Assembly: GCA_027450105.1 (NCBI GenBank)
Contig: DAIDKJ010000072.1
Span: 1 to 6,795, forward strand
DNA length: 6,795 bases
Direction of reading: 5' to 3'
DNA from: Ferrovum sp.
GTDB taxonomy: Bacteria; Pseudomonadota; Gammaproteobacteria; Burkholderiales; Ferrovaceae
The notes below the pieces were generated by a model that worked only from the letters and a program-made list of their open reading frames with translations, was not told the origin of the DNA and searched no databases. A program made the position numbers and the translations under genes. Within the stretch, counting starts at the first letter, position 1; each line of letters opens with the position of its first letter. Positions 6,295-6,795 of this stretch are shown here, piece after piece.

Positions 6295-6795
6295 GAAGTG
6301 CTCAAGCGCCATTGTCCGGAATCCCGGCGTTGCAGCACCAGCCCCATCTGCTGGGCCTTGCCTACCAGAGCCGTTACCGCAAAACCAGGCTTGAAACGCA
6401 GCCACAGGGCTTCCTCGTGATAGTCCACTTGCAGCAGGGCCTGACTGGCCTCATTGGCCATCAGCGTATTGAGCTGGCTCATGAGTGCCGGAAAGGAGCC
6501 AGGCAGCACGCCATCTTCGCTGGCACGCACACTTTCCAGTGCGTGCCGCAAGGCCAGTCGCGGCGCCAATCCATCAGGGGTCTGGGGCAAGATGCCCCGT
6601 ACCAGCGTATGCATGGCCTGCTCCAGGGAGTGGTGCTGCCACGCCAGCTTGGCCCAGGCAAGATTCAGGGCCAAACCCTGCAACAGCAGAACGGTCACCC
6701 CCCAGAGGAGGGCGCCCCGCCAGGGGCGTAGCAGGATGCCGAGTTCACCCATGGGAGGAGTAAAGTCGAATTGACAGAGATTCAATAGCGGCTCA
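6291..6795 (-). CDS. gspL: Type II secretion protein GspL, C-terminal part (gene runs off the window edge)
   Basis: GspL is a bitopic inner-membrane protein. Its cytoplasmic domain recruits the ATPase GspE and its periplasmic domain pairs with GspM. The window holds the last 167 codons; the frame is open to the edge, so the N-terminal cytoplasmic domain (normally about 240 residues) lies outside. The fragment begins EPLLNLCQFDF, which resembles the conserved 'NLLQG' segment just before the membrane helix in GspL. A hydrophobic stretch (about fragment residues 28-47, LLWGVTVLLLQGLALNLAW) follows a basic LLRPWR patch and is the single transmembrane helix. The remaining 120 residues fit the small periplasmic ferredoxin-like domain, ending in WRLSTS. 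A TTG at 6785 could be read as a start, but the reading frame and homology continue upstream of it. The stop TGA overlaps the gspM start as ATGA. Identity rests on the partial motif, topology and position before gspM. Confidence 0.86.
   Translation of the reverse strand, partial: EPLLNLCQFDFTPPMGELGILLRPWRGALLWGVTVLLLQGLALNLAWAKLAWQHHSLEQAMHTLVRGILPQTPDGLAPRLALRHALESVRASEDGVLPGSFPALMSQLNTLMANEASQALLQVDYHEEALWLRFKPGFAVTALVGKAQQMGLVLQRRDSGQWRLSTS

Noticed and set aside
6295..6405. Upstream in-frame ATG codons extending GspM by 6 or 37 residues
   Set aside because: The extension would overlap gspL substantially. The ATG at 6294 forms an ATGA overlap with the gspL stop, as seen at the next junction, and gives the usual GspM length.
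6522..6547. Nine-base inverted repeat (ggcacgcac / gtgcgtgcc) with an 8-base loop inside gspL
   Set aside because: An arm of nine with a short loop is expected about once by chance in a GC-rich window this size, and no T run or regulatory position supports it.
6291..6785. TTG at 6785 as the true start of a short 164-residue protein
   Set aside because: The frame stays open to the window edge and the residues before the TTG fit the conserved GspL pre-membrane segment, so this is the tail of a full-length gene.

Overview
The window is a continuous stretch of a type II secretion system (T2SS, general secretory pathway) gene cluster. Every gene lies on the minus strand and is read from high to low coordinates in the order gspL (C-terminal part only) - gspM - gspN - gspD - gspE - gspF (N-terminal three quarters only). 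Both ends of the window cut a gene. Nothing outside T2SS biology was found: no RNA genes, insertion sequences, CRISPR arrays or phage genes. The long plus-strand reading frames are antisense shadows of gspD, gspE, gspM and gspN.

Layout, in order of transcription. gspL, gspM and gspN (6795 to 4979) are joined by two ATGA stop/start overlaps, a sign of translational coupling. A 119-base gap (4860-4978) follows, the only real intergenic space in the window, and it could hold a second promoter. gspD (4859-2325) is followed by gspE (2322-919) after two bases. gspF (893 to the window edge) follows gspE after 25 bases.

How the products work together. GspD is the outer-membrane secretin channel. GspE is the cytoplasmic hexameric ATPase. 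GspF is the inner-membrane platform protein that GspE acts on. GspL and GspM are bitopic platform proteins, with GspL docking GspE to the membrane. GspN is an accessory inner-membrane protein found in only some T2SSs. The pseudopilin genes (gspG-K), gspC, the prepilin peptidase and any pilotin gene are not in the window; gspG is a reasonable guess downstream of gspF, and gspK upstream of gspL.

Organism. The sequence is GC-rich (about 60% by eye). The core proteins resemble proteobacterial T2SS families, and the presence of GspN and the L-M-N-D-E-F order point to a beta- or gammaproteobacterium (or an acidithiobacillus-like lineage). I cannot name a genus.

The main oddities are a perfect 18-bp inverted repeat with a 7-base loop inside gspM, a GspE with a zinc-binding tetracysteine loop about 21 residues shorter than the classical one, and a GspD enlarged by a very long signal-peptide region, a linker before N0, an approximately 80-residue Gly/Ser insert in N3 and a Pro/Ser-rich tail. 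The gene order is also a circular permutation of the classical one. I see no evidence of a wholly new system.
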